64,000 bases of DNA from an uncultured Prevotella sp. (lineage in GTDB: Bacteria > Bacteroidota > Bacteroidia > Bacteroidales > Bacteroidaceae): positions 1 through 64,000 of the forward strand of contig CAKQDQ010000001.1 of the NCBI GenBank assembly GCA_934229335.1. The letters are read 5' to 3'. Within the stretch, counting starts at the first letter, position 1. Each line of letters begins with the position of its first letter. The translations under genes were made by a program, and so were the position numbers. The notes under the pieces are model-generated. The model did no database searches, was not told where the DNA came from, and saw only the letters and a list, made by a program, of their open reading frames with translations. Of the stretch, positions 54,743-63,900 are shown piece by piece.

Positions 54743-55324
54743 ATGATATTAAGACGAATAACATCACTGACAGTTACGTTGCTTCTGTTGCTCTGTGCAT
54801 TGTTTACAGGCACATCGTGCAGCAAGCGACTACCTATGACAGACATACTCGTGCAGGACTCCATACGCCACTACTATCCGTTAGTGCAGGGAACAGACCT
54901 AATACTGCTCTGGCGTGTGGCGAATGTAGGGCAGACACCGCTCGTCATTACCGACATACAGCCATCATGTGGCTGCATAATAACAGACCCTGACGAGAAC
55001 AATGTCGTTCCGCCAGGCAAACAAAAGCTACTGAAGTTCACATTCCATAGCGAGAAGAACACTGGTTATGTAAGGCACACTATACGTCTCTTTGGTAACA
55101 TCGCTCCTAAGGGTATGACCAACCTCGTGTTCGACCTCAACGTGGTAGTACCTGCATTAGGCAGTCCTGACTATGAGGAACAGCACAAAGACCGCAACGA
55201 GTTCGACATAGCGGCAGGCATAAAGACACTTGTTGACGGTAACGAAGCGCAGCGTGGATACTGGACAGACAATAATGAGTATTCACGAAACTACAACAGA
55301 TATTACTGGCATAAAGACAGGTAG
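54743..55324 (+). CDS. DUF1573 domain lipoprotein
   Basis: A 193-residue lipoprotein (lipobox GTSC, Cys26) with one DUF1573 domain, an immunoglobulin-like fold: LLWRVANVGQTPLVITDIQP followed by SCGCIITDPDENNVVPPG. The family is common in Bacteroidota envelopes and lacks a known activity. The C-terminal 45 residues are polar with many Tyr and Asn (NNEYSRNYNRYYWHKDR). It closes the envelope cluster; a strong terminator follows. Confidence 0.85.
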   Translation: MILRRITSLTVTLLLLLCALFTGTSCSKRLPMTDILVQDSIRHYYPLVQGTDLILLWRVANVGQTPLVITDIQPSCGCIITDPDENNVVPPGKQKLLKFTFHSEKNTGYVRHTIRLFGNIAPKGMTNLVFDLNVVVPALGSPDYEEQHKDRNEFDIAAGIKTLVDGNEAQRGYWTDNNEYSRNYNRYYWHKDR

Positions 55325-55493
55325 CAGGATAAGAGCTATCTTATGGCGTCACGAAAAAGCCCTAATCGCTTCGTGAAAGCAATGTGATAGCGTTGCTATT
55401 TGATAGACATAGTTTTATGAAAGATGCTCCCCCTCAGCGTAAGGAAAGTAATATAGCGATACAGTTTTTATAAATATACATACGGGAAATACG

Positions 55494-55535
55494 AAAAAGC
55501 CTCGTCAAACCATAGCGTTTGGCGAGGCTTTTTTT
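55494..55535 (+). terminator. Terminator of the exopolysaccharide-type cluster
   Basis: A 17-bp stem with one G-U pair (55494-55510 with 55517-55533), then a T-run to 55535. Between 55325 and 55493 there is a diverged piece (about 55335-55385) that may be a relic of the 22-nt-period repeat family. Confidence 0.9.
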
Positions 55536-55563
55536 GTATTCTCGGCATGAGCTTAGTAATATA

Positions 55564-55625
55564 AAAAAAATAACTTGTTCAATTTTTATATTGTTAGAGT
55601 AATGTTTTCTTACGCATTTTTATTT
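55564..55625. repeat. Dispersed ~62-bp AT-rich repeat, copy 2
   Basis: Ungapped relative of 2289-2350 with the identical 22-nt core at 55600-55621. It lies downstream of the propeller/AraC regulator gene. Confidence 0.55.
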
Positions 55626-55685
55626 CTTCAATATTACTTATTCTAATGGCAGCGCAGAGTAGGTGCGTTTTAATTCTCCCCCTCC

Positions 55686-58433
55686 TTATGCTTTCCCCAT
55701 TCTCTTAGCGTACTCCATAGGCGTGGTGCCCTCCACCTTCTTGAATGTAGCGAAGAAGCTGGAACGCTTAAAACCGCAGCTTTCCGCCAGTGCCATAAGC
55801 GTGTAATTAGCGTATTTACCGTCGTTAAGACGCTGTTTGAACTCCTCTAATCGGTATTTGTTGACAAAGTCATAGTAGTTTGTCTCGGCATAAACGTTGA
55901 ACAGTTGCGACAATTTTACGGTAGAAACATCCATGCGAGCCGCTAAGTCAGACAGCTTCAGGTCCTGATTAATGAACGGCTTTTCTTCCTTCATCAACGT
56001 TTTCAGCTTCTCGAACAGTGCTTTTTGCTCAGTATCAGAGGTCGTTACACGATTGTATTTACGTTTCGTCTCCTCCAATTCCTGCTGTACAAGCACCATC
56101 TCCTTACGCTGTCGTCTGTTAATCCTGCGCAGGTTCAGCATCACTACAGACACTATCAGGAAGTCGAGCACGGCAATAATCTCTATAATCCATATCCATG
56201 CAGGCCATACGCTGACATGATATGTTGCACCAGTCTTTTGCCCTGCCAGTCGTACCTGAAGCGTATTGCTGCCAATAGAGAATGCGTCGACGATGTTAGC
56301 GCGTTCCCTGTTCTTTAGAATAACCCACTCACCATCGTTCACCTTATATTCGTAACACTGTCCGTCAGGGTCGCTGTAGTTCAGTAACAGAGGCAGGAAT
56401 GACAGTGACTGCACTCCCCAGTTGTATGAAAGGTTGATGCTTTTGTGTCTTATCAAGTTCTGACGTGTGCGGAAAGGAATGTGTTTTGCGTCCACCTTAA
56501 CGTCTGACAGTATAATCGGCGTATTTCCCGGTGTATATTTCTGCAGCGTGTCAAGATTAGCATAATACAGACCGTCCACCGTGCCCGTCCATATTCTGTT
56601 CTCCTTGTCAATGTATATAGCTCCCGTACTGAACTCCCTTGAGTCCAGTCCCACCTCCTGCGCATACTTAGCAACGTGCTTGAACGAAGTGTCAAAGCGG
56701 AACAGTCCTCGCTCTGTTCCTATCCAGTAATAGCGGTGTCGGCGGTCGTAAACCACCTGAGAGATGTATACGTTGCCAATAGTTTGGGTGAGGTCAATCT
56801 CTCCGAACGATGTCAGTTCCTCGTTAGTGCGGTACAGCCCATCGATACAAGAGAAGAGCAGGTTCCCGTTATCGCCCATTTCGCCCACCGTCTCATACGC
56901 TTTGTTAAAGAATTTCTCCGGGAATCCACTGTTATGTATCGTTTTCTCTATCGGGTCGTAGAGACATATTCCCATTGACGAAGATATCCAGCACCTGCCC
57001 TGACTGTCGAAGAAGAGGTTGTTACAATAAGCTCGGTAGAGCTGTGAGTTATGTTCGTCGTAGCTGCGCTCATCGTTGGTAACACAGTTGTAGATGAATA
57101 TACCATAGTTACCGCCCATCCAAAGCTCGTTGTCAGGCGATACCACCAGTGTGCCGAAGCTACCCCGACGCAGAGCCTCACTCTTTCCGAAACGCGAAGT
57201 AGTAAGTGTCTTTGGGTCAATCTTCATAACACCCCCGTTGAATGTACAGCAATAGTACCCATCGCCGTATTTTACGACGTTAGTAACGATGGAACCGCCT
57301 AATTCATCTGGTGTGAAGAACTTATGCTTACCAGTAGCTTCATTGATAAGGTAAAGACCGCCACGTGAGCCTAATACTTTTATTTTGCCGTCAAGACAGA
57401 AGCTTCTCACGTTGACACCGTGGCTATTAAACCCCTCAGTCTTATAGCAGTGGAACAGTGGTCTGGTGAAATAATTATGGTGAACGCCTCGTCTGAAGTA
57501 TCCGAAGAAACATACGTTACGTTCGTCTTTAAGGAAAGCGTACACCGTATTGTCTAAAAGGCGTATCTCACTGTTAGCGTCTGTAGAGTATCTTTTTACG
57601 ATTTTATCGCTTGTAAGAGATATTACAGATAGTCCTGCTCCGTCAGTTCCTACGTACAGGAAATTCTTGTCTTGTGCCAGACACGTTATGACGTTACAGC
57701 CAACGTCCGTGTATTTCTCAATACAGTGTTTGCGCATATCGTAGCAGTACATACCACTGTTGTATGTGCCGATGAACACTCTGCCCTTCACCGTCGTCAT
57801 TCTCTTAAAGTCTCTCGGTGATATAGGCATCTTAGCCAGTCCAACAGGCAGCAGTCGTCCGCTGTTAGCGTCGTAGCGGTACAGCTCATTGCTGCACAGC
57901 ACCCATACGCTTCCGTCTTTCCGTACCTCTATATCCTCTACGGTATTGTTACGTGATAGATGGTTACTCGTAGCCCATATATGCTTGCTGTGGCCCTTTT
58001 GCCTGACGTATAGTCCGTTGGCAGTACCTATAAATAGTGCGTTACCCTTACTTGTAAGCGACGTAATCTTAGTGGTAATATCCTTATCTACTAACCTAAA
58101 AACGCCCGTTTCATCGTTCCTTACGTACAGTCCGCTGCTTGCAGCAGCATAAAACTTACCGTTGGCAGTAGTTGTAAAGCCGTTGACAGCGTTCTTTGAA
58201 CGTCGAGTACTGACATTGAAAGAGGTCATGTTGTAGCCGTCATAGCAGGTGATACCATTTACAGTGCCAAACCATGTCAGTCCATCGGCATCCCTGTAAA
58301 TGGCATATACAGACTCACCCGCCAACCCTTCGTAAATGGTAAGGCTGCGTGAGTGCTGCGGTATAGCGTGAGTCACCATACTGCTGATAAGTGCGACAAA
58401 TATAAAAAGACTAAAGCGCAAATGCTTTATCAT
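55686..58433 (-). CDS. Propeller-sensor membrane regulator with AraC DNA-binding domain, no kinase or receiver
   Basis: A 915-residue regulator. Signal/anchor (MIKHLRFSLFIFVALISSMV), two-component-regulator-type beta-propeller repeats to about 660 (GLTWFGTVNGITCYDGYNMT, NELWMGGNYGIFIYN, NRIWTGTVDGLYYA), a Y_Y_Y domain, one membrane segment (WIWIIEIIAVLDFLIVSVVM), a coiled coil, then a C-terminal AraC HTH (LSDLAARMDVSTVKLSQLFN, ESCGFKRSSFFATFKK). Unlike hybrid two-component systems it has no HisKA, HATPase or receiver. The start at 58433 is chosen because a promoter box lies between it and the earlier in-frame start at 58484. The target is unknown; the adjacent divergent gene is a sigma factor. 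Confidence 0.88.
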   Translation of the reverse strand: MIKHLRFSLFIFVALISSMVTHAIPQHSRSLTIYEGLAGESVYAIYRDADGLTWFGTVNGITCYDGYNMTSFNVSTRRSKNAVNGFTTTANGKFYAAASSGLYVRNDETGVFRLVDKDITTKITSLTSKGNALFIGTANGLYVRQKGHSKHIWATSNHLSRNNTVEDIEVRKDGSVWVLCSNELYRYDANSGRLLPVGLAKMPISPRDFKRMTTVKGRVFIGTYNSGMYCYDMRKHCIEKYTDVGCNVITCLAQDKNFLYVGTDGAGLSVISLTSDKIVKRYSTDANSEIRLLDNTVYAFLKDERNVCFFGYFRRGVHHNYFTRPLFHCYKTEGFNSHGVNVRSFCLDGKIKVLGSRGGLYLINEATGKHKFFTPDELGGSIVTNVVKYGDGYYCCTFNGGVMKIDPKTLTTSRFGKSEALRRGSFGTLVVSPDNELWMGGNYGIFIYNCVTNDERSYDEHNSQLYRAYCNNLFFDSQGRCWISSSMGICLYDPIEKTIHNSGFPEKFFNKAYETVGEMGDNGNLLFSCIDGLYRTNEELTSFGEIDLTQTIGNVYISQVVYDRRHRYYWIGTERGLFRFDTSFKHVAKYAQEVGLDSREFSTGAIYIDKENRIWTGTVDGLYYANLDTLQKYTPGNTPIILSDVKVDAKHIPFRTRQNLIRHKSINLSYNWGVQSLSFLPLLLNYSDPDGQCYEYKVNDGEWVILKNRERANIVDAFSIGSNTLQVRLAGQKTGATYHVSVWPAWIWIIEIIAVLDFLIVSVVMLNLRRINRRQRKEMVLVQQELEETKRKYNRVTTSDTEQKALFEKLKTLMKEEKPFINQDLKLSDLAARMDVSTVKLSQLFNVYAETNYYDFVNKYRLEEFKQRLNDGKYANYTLMALAESCGFKRSSFFATFKKVEGTTPMEYAKRMGKA

Positions 58434-58481
58434 GTTAGATGAAATAAATAATGAGTTATTGGTAGATGTTTTTACTAAATA

Positions 58482-58489
58482 CAAAGGTA
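58482..58489 (-). promoter_or_regulatory. Promoter of the propeller/AraC regulator
   Basis: TACCTTTG on the minus strand followed by TATTTAG; leader about 45 nt to the ATG at 58433. Confidence 0.6.
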
Positions 58490-58700
58490 CGGAAAAACAC
58501 GGAAAAGAGCAAGCGAAAGAGCAAGAAAAACGTCCTGATAATCCATTTAATATTAAGCTAAAGAGTCTAAATGGTTTGTATAATTTAGATGGACTGCTCG
58601 TAAAGTGTTGAAATATAACAGTATACGAAAACTGTTGTCATTTTGAAATAGAACAGAGGTAGAATAAGAAAAAAAACTTGTAAGAATGTGAGAAAGTAAG

Positions 58701-58708
58701 TAACTTTG
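58701..58708 (+). promoter_or_regulatory. Promoter of the ECF sigma factor gene
   Basis: TAACTTTG followed by CAACGTCG; leader about 52 nt. Confidence 0.7.
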
Positions 58709-58763
58709 CAACGTCGAAATACAAAAGACATATACTAACTGCTGACTAAAAAATACTAATTTA

Positions 58764-59267
58764 ATGAAGACAAACAAAGACATCATAAGACAAGCATACG
58801 AGCAATATCGCCAGATGCTGACAAACTATGCTTCTTCACGCATTAATAATGACATGGAAGCAGAAGACATAGTACAAGATGCATTTGTGCGTCTATTAAA
58901 TTACGATGTGATAACAGAGGAGACAATAAAGAGCCTTTGCTTCACAGTAGTAAGTAATATAGTAGTAGACCGTATACGTCGTCACTACAAGCGTCAGGAG
59001 GTGCAGTCATATATATATGATGAAGAAGTACATGCCTCTGTATTGACACCAGAACAGATAGCCGCCTTCCACGACATAGCTGAGCAGGAACGTTGCCTTA
59101 TGGCTACCCTCTCGCCGTCAACACGCAAGGTTTACGAGATGACTCGTGTGGAAGGACTAAGCATTTCAGAGATAGCGGAAGAGCTGAACATCAGCAGTCG
59201 CACAGTGGAGTGTCATCAGTTCAAGGCACGCAAGGTTGTGAGAGAGCAACTGCGTAAGATTATTTAG
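58764..59267 (+). CDS. RNA polymerase sigma factor, ECF/sigma-70 family
   Basis: A 167-residue two-domain sigma factor. Region 2 is seen in NDMEAEDIVQDAFVRLLNYD and VVSNIVVDRIRRHYKRQ; region 4 in LSPSTRKVYEMTRVEGLSIS and the HTH SEIAEELNISSRTVECHQFKARK. Bacteroidota ECF factors are usually followed by a FecR-type anti-sigma gene and a SusC/D pair. None is here, so it is an orphan. It is divergent from the kinase-less propeller regulator, sharing a 330-bp intergenic region, which suggests a possible functional link. Confidence 0.92.
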   Translation: MKTNKDIIRQAYEQYRQMLTNYASSRINNDMEAEDIVQDAFVRLLNYDVITEETIKSLCFTVVSNIVVDRIRRHYKRQEVQSYIYDEEVHASVLTPEQIAAFHDIAEQERCLMATLSPSTRKVYEMTRVEGLSISEIAEELNISSRTVECHQFKARKVVREQLRKII

Positions 59268-59408
59268 ATTTTAGGTTTTATGTGATATAATGAGTTAGAC
59301 AAAAGTTTTAGATTTGATAGTTAGTTCTACAAACGATTAGTTAGTTATTTGGTAGGTAATATTTTTATTGTAAGTGTGGCGTTGTGAAACGCCTCTTACG
59401 CGAAACAT

Positions 59409-59447
59409 CGCCGGTGATAGTCGCTGAGACAGTCACTGGCGGTTTTT
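59409..59447 (+). terminator. Terminator of the sigma factor gene
   Basis: A 9-bp stem with one G-U pair (59409-59417 with 59433-59441), further inner pairing, then T5GT5. The rest of 59268-59630 shows a small GGCGTT/AACGCC hairpin near 59378-59393 and no gene. Confidence 0.7.
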
Positions 59448-59630
59448 GTTTTTGTAGGTCGTAGCATGGAGTACAGTGGCAATGAAAGTGCCTTGTAAGC
59501 TCGAAAGTATAAGCCCGAAGGCGTCGATAAGTGTTTCTGCTCTTCTGTACGTATAATCATTAGTAAGTAAAGGTTAGGAGAGGAAGTAACAATCACGCTT
59601 CCCTGCCAGCCTAAATGAATTAATCAAATT

Positions 59631-60836
59631 ATGAGATATTTATTAAGTATAGTACTGCTACTAACCTCAATGGTAAGCTTTGGTGGCGACTTACGTCCGC
59701 GACATCAGTTAAATTATTGTTCACGTCAGGTTAATCGTGCCCTGAAAGAGCTGCGTAAGGCAGACGGCACGTATGATTTCACCATGCTACCACGCAATAT
59801 CCTTGCTTCCGACCAGCAGAAGGGGTGGAACTGTCGTCCTGCCGTTCCAGAGGAATGGTGTTCTGGTTTCTGGCCAGGCATATTGTGGATGGACTATTGT
59901 TACACCCATGACGCTAAGGTAAAAGCCGTTGCTGAGGGCTATACCGCGGCAATGGAGAATATCGTTAACCGACCAGTTTACGACCATGACCTTGGGTTTA
60001 TAGTCATAAACTCATTCTTGAAAGGATATGAACAGACCCATAAAGAGCATTATCGCCAAAAGGCTCTTACTGCCGCGGCAAAGCTCTCCACCCTGTTTAA
60101 CTCTAAAGTCGGCACACTGCTCAGTTGGCCTCGCCACGTGAAGGACTTTGGAGGGCATAACACTATCATGGATAATATGATAAACTTAGAGCTGTTATTC
60201 TGGGCTGCGGCTAATGGAGGCGACAGCCGTTACCGTGACATTGCGGTCAGTCACGCAGATACTACCATGCGTTATCATTTCCGTCCAGACGGCAGTTGCT
60301 ATCATGTAGCGGTGTATGACACCCTTACGGGAGCTTTCCTGCGTGGTGTAACGCACCAAGGGTATGCTGATGGCTCTATGTGGTCCCGCGGTCAGTCGTG
60401 GGCTATCTATGGTTATACTATGGTGTATCGTTATACACATGAGGCTCGTTTTCTCGCTTTCGCACAAAAGGTAGCAGATGTCTACCTGCAACGTCTACGC
60501 TCTACCAGCAACGACTGGGTGCCTTTGTGGGACATGGACGACCCACGTGGTTTATCAGCACCTAAAGACGCCTCTGCCGCTTGCGTGGTATCGTCAGCGT
60601 TACTTGAGTTGTCAGCGTATGTAGACGACGCAAAGGCACGCGAGTATAAGTCTGCCGCCATAGCTATGTTGACCGACCTCAGTAGCAAACGTTATCTTAG
60701 TGGAAAGCGCAACGTATCGTTTCTTCTACATTCTACAGGTCATCACCCAGCAGGAAGCGAGATAGACGCCAGCATAGTTTATGCAGATTATTATTACATT
60801 GAAGCCCTGTTGCGTTTGAAAGAACAGGGCTTGTAG
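59631..60836 (+). CDS. Family GH88 unsaturated glucuronyl/rhamnogalacturonyl hydrolase
   Basis: A 401-residue secreted enzyme that removes the unsaturated uronic acid left at the non-reducing end by polysaccharide lyases. Signal sequence MRYLLSIVLLLTSMVSFG; the (alpha/alpha)6 barrel carries the GH88 markers VYDHDLGFI, TIMDNMINLELLFWAA (acid Asp), MWSRGQSWAIYGY, PKDASAACVVSSALLEL and DASIVYADYYYIEALLR. It would act on products of pectate or rhamnogalacturonan lyases, or of glycosaminoglycan lyases. The convergent hybrid regulator next to it is the likely controller, as in many polysaccharide loci, though no SusC/D genes are seen in the window. Confidence 0.9.
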   Translation: MRYLLSIVLLLTSMVSFGGDLRPRHQLNYCSRQVNRALKELRKADGTYDFTMLPRNILASDQQKGWNCRPAVPEEWCSGFWPGILWMDYCYTHDAKVKAVAEGYTAAMENIVNRPVYDHDLGFIVINSFLKGYEQTHKEHYRQKALTAAAKLSTLFNSKVGTLLSWPRHVKDFGGHNTIMDNMINLELLFWAAANGGDSRYRDIAVSHADTTMRYHFRPDGSCYHVAVYDTLTGAFLRGVTHQGYADGSMWSRGQSWAIYGYTMVYRYTHEARFLAFAQKVADVYLQRLRSTSNDWVPLWDMDDPRGLSAPKDASAACVVSSALLELSAYVDDAKAREYKSAAIAMLTDLSSKRYLSGKRNVSFLLHSTGHHPAGSEIDASIVYADYYYIEALLRLKEQGL

Positions 60837-60842
60837 ATAAAA

Positions 60843-60949
60843 AATGAAGAATGTAGAATGAAGAATATAGGTCAATGTGAGGTGGTATAACATGAAGTTA
60901 CGTTTATTACCCAACACGTACATATATTCTTCATTCTACATTCTTCATT
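60843..60949. repeat. 27-bp perfect inverted repeat (AATGAAGAATG type)
   Basis: Arms 60843-60869 and 60923-60949 are exact reverse complements around a 53-nt spacer, between the convergent GH88 and hybrid-regulator genes. TTCTTTTT follows on the plus strand and an A/T-rich tract on the other, so it may act as a two-way terminator. The arm is related to the cysK terminator. Confidence 0.75.
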
Positions 60950-60963
60950 CTTCTTTTTAATAT

Positions 60964-63900
60964 TTAGTTCTCAAACTGCTTCTTGTAGTCGCGCGGACTT
61001 TGTCCATACATCTTCTTAAACATGGTAGAGAAGGTCGTAGGACTGTTAAAACCGCACTTCCACATCACCTCACTGATAGGGATATCCTTCTGTTTCAGCA
61101 TACGTGCCGCAGCCTTAATTCTCAGGTTCTTAATGAAAGCGTGAGGCGTTTGGTTCGTCATCTCCTTCATCTTGCGGTTAAGGTGCACGCGACTGATGCC
61201 CACTTTCTCGCAAATCATGTCGATATTGAGGTCAGAATCAAAGAGGTTGTCATTAATAACCTCAATGATACGGTTGATAAGCTCCTTGTCAGCGTTGTCT
61301 ATTTCGTCCTCATGGCTCTCTATGTTGAGGTCTTCCTTACCCGTAAACTTATTCTGCATCAGCTTGCGCGACGCTATAAGGTTGGCGATATTGCGCTTCA
61401 GTATGTCCAGATTGAACGGCTTTGTTACATACAAGTCTGCTCCAGTCTCCAGTCCCTCCATCTTGTCCTCGTCGCGCGTTTTGGCAGTTGTGAGGATAAT
61501 AGGGATGTGATTAGTGTTCACATTAGCCCTAATCTTGGTGCAAAGCGTGTATCCGTCCATGTTAGGCATCATCACATCGCTGATGACAAGTTGTGGTATT
61601 TCCCTCAGAATGGCCGGCAATGCCTCCGCGCCATTGTTGTAACACATCACGCGGTAGGTAGATGACAGCTCCGTCATGAGGTAGTTACGTATCTCGTCAT
61701 CGTCCTCCACGATGACGATTTTTGCCTTTTTCGAGTTGCTTGGGTATGTAGGTGTCTTTATCTCTTCCTCCTGTTTCTGTTGTTCGTTCAGTGATGTTAT
61801 CTCCGAACGCAACATCTCGGTGCTGTGTTCTTCCTCTTTCCATGGTGCAATCTCTTCTTCCTTGAGATGCTCTTTGCCCAAAGGCAGCGTTACGTAGAAT
61901 GCCACTCCGTTCTCGCGATTGGCTGCGCTGATGGCACCATGATGCAGTGTCACGATGGAGCGTGCGAGGTCAAGGCCTACGCCAGTGCCCGTTTTGTACT
62001 GGAATGAGGCTGACGACACTTGGTAGAAGCGTTCAAAAATCTTAGTCAGACTGCTTTCTGGTATCTTCTCCCCAGTATTGAAAACGGTAAGAGTGACATA
62101 TCCCTCCGTCTCGCCATTGCCTGATTGTAGTGGTATATTATTATTAATGTTGCCGTCTTGCGGTGTGTACGTCTTGCTGACAGATAGCGATACCTCTATC
62201 TCTCCGCCGGGAGCGGTGTATTTTACTGCGTTAGACATAAGGTTAATAAGCACCTTGTCGAACTGCATACGGTCTATCCACACCTTCTGTTCGTCAATGC
62301 CTTCGTGGTTATAGGTGATGTCTATCTGTTTGTTAGTGGCTTGTATGTGGAACATATCCACCACGTCTCTGACAAAGTTCACGATGTTTGTCTCCGCCAT
62401 CTTCATCGTCATCTGTCCCTTGTCAATCTTCCTTATGTCCATAATCTGATTAACGAGGTGCAGTATTCGTTCCGCATTACGCCTTATGATGTCGTATGTC
62501 GCCTTGCGATGTGAGTCAGTATCCTCCTTCATCAGTTGCAACAGCGGTGTCAGTATCAGTGTCATTGGGGTACGTATCTCATGGCTTAGGTTGATGAACG
62601 AGCGCAGCTTCTGTTCGTTCAGCTCCTCTGCGTGGATGTGTTCCTGTAGTTTTAGCTTCTCCGTGTTCCTTATTTTTGTCAGGCGTATATAATAGTAGCC
62701 TATCGCTATCACGATAAGCAGGTATATAAGCCTTGCGAACGGAGTGAAATACCATGGGTTGTGTATTACCACCTTTATCTCTTTTTTCGCTGCCACCACT
62801 CCGTTATTAAGTGCTTCTATGCGGAATGTATAGTCACCAGCTGGCATTCTGCTCATTGTCAGCTCGTTCTGCCCAGCAGGAAGCATAATCCATTTATCTC
62901 CGTTGATGCTGTATCTGTATCTGATATTTTTCAGTCCATAGTATGTCAGAGTAGAGAATCGGAGCGTGATGGTATTGTCTTGATGGCAGAAGTCAAAGCG
63001 TGAAGCCTCTGTAATGGTAGTGTCACAAACCTCAAACCAGCCAGACTTGTCGCCAGGTGTTATCACTTCGCCTCCTACCAGTATCTCTGTCAGCGTTAAA
63101 TTAAGTTTTCTGTTCTCCTGTTTTATCTTTGATGGGTTGAAATATGATAATCCTTGTGTGCCACCAAAGTACATAGTGCCTGTCATATCCTTGTATGACA
63201 CGCCCCATACATATTCGTTAGGCACCATTCCGTCGCTGCCATAGTAGCTTCTTGCCTTTCCCGTCTGCGGATTAAGGCAGCACAATCCTTTAGTTGTACT
63301 TACCCATACCATTTTGTTTTGGTCAATCTCTATAGCCTGAATGTGGTTATCGTTCAGTCCGTTTGCTATGGTGTAGTGCTTTATAGTAAACTCTTTCGGT
63401 TTTCCAGGCTTAAACTTTATGTTATACAGTCCGTTGGCATTTCCCGCCCATAGCCCTGTGCTCTTGTCGTATCTCAGTGCCCCCAGTGCAGAGCCACTAA
63501 GCAAATTGTTTTTGTTAACTATTCTGTCCCATCTCCCTGATTTGATGTCAAAGCACGACAGACCAGTAGTAGTGCCCACGAAGAGGTATTTTCCCTCACC
63601 GTCAATTTCCATTTGCTGTATGAAGTTGTTGGCAAGACAGTTAGAGTAGTCAGGCTGGCCGTTGTGCCATTCTTTTATTTCGCCAGTAATAAGGTCCAAT
63701 CGTTTCAGTCCGTCGCCTAAAGTACCTATCCACAGGTCGTTGTGCCGTCCCATTCTTAGGTCCAGCACACTCATGCTTTGTCCGTAACTGAAAGCTGTGC
63801 GGTGGTATTCGCCCGTAGCGGTGTTTAACCACCCGCATCCGTTGAGGAACGATCCTATCCACAGTCTGCCGAAGTCATCCTCCGTCATGGTCATTATTGT

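Noticed and set aside
54685-54993. Plus-strand frame of 102 codons overlapping the DUF1573 gene
   Set aside because: The overlapping frame at 54743 has a lipobox and the DUF1573 SCGC motif, so this one is a shadow.
58553-58786. Minus-strand frame of 77 codons, hydrophobic
   Set aside because: AT-rich promoter region between divergent regulator genes; lacks a promoter and family resemblance.
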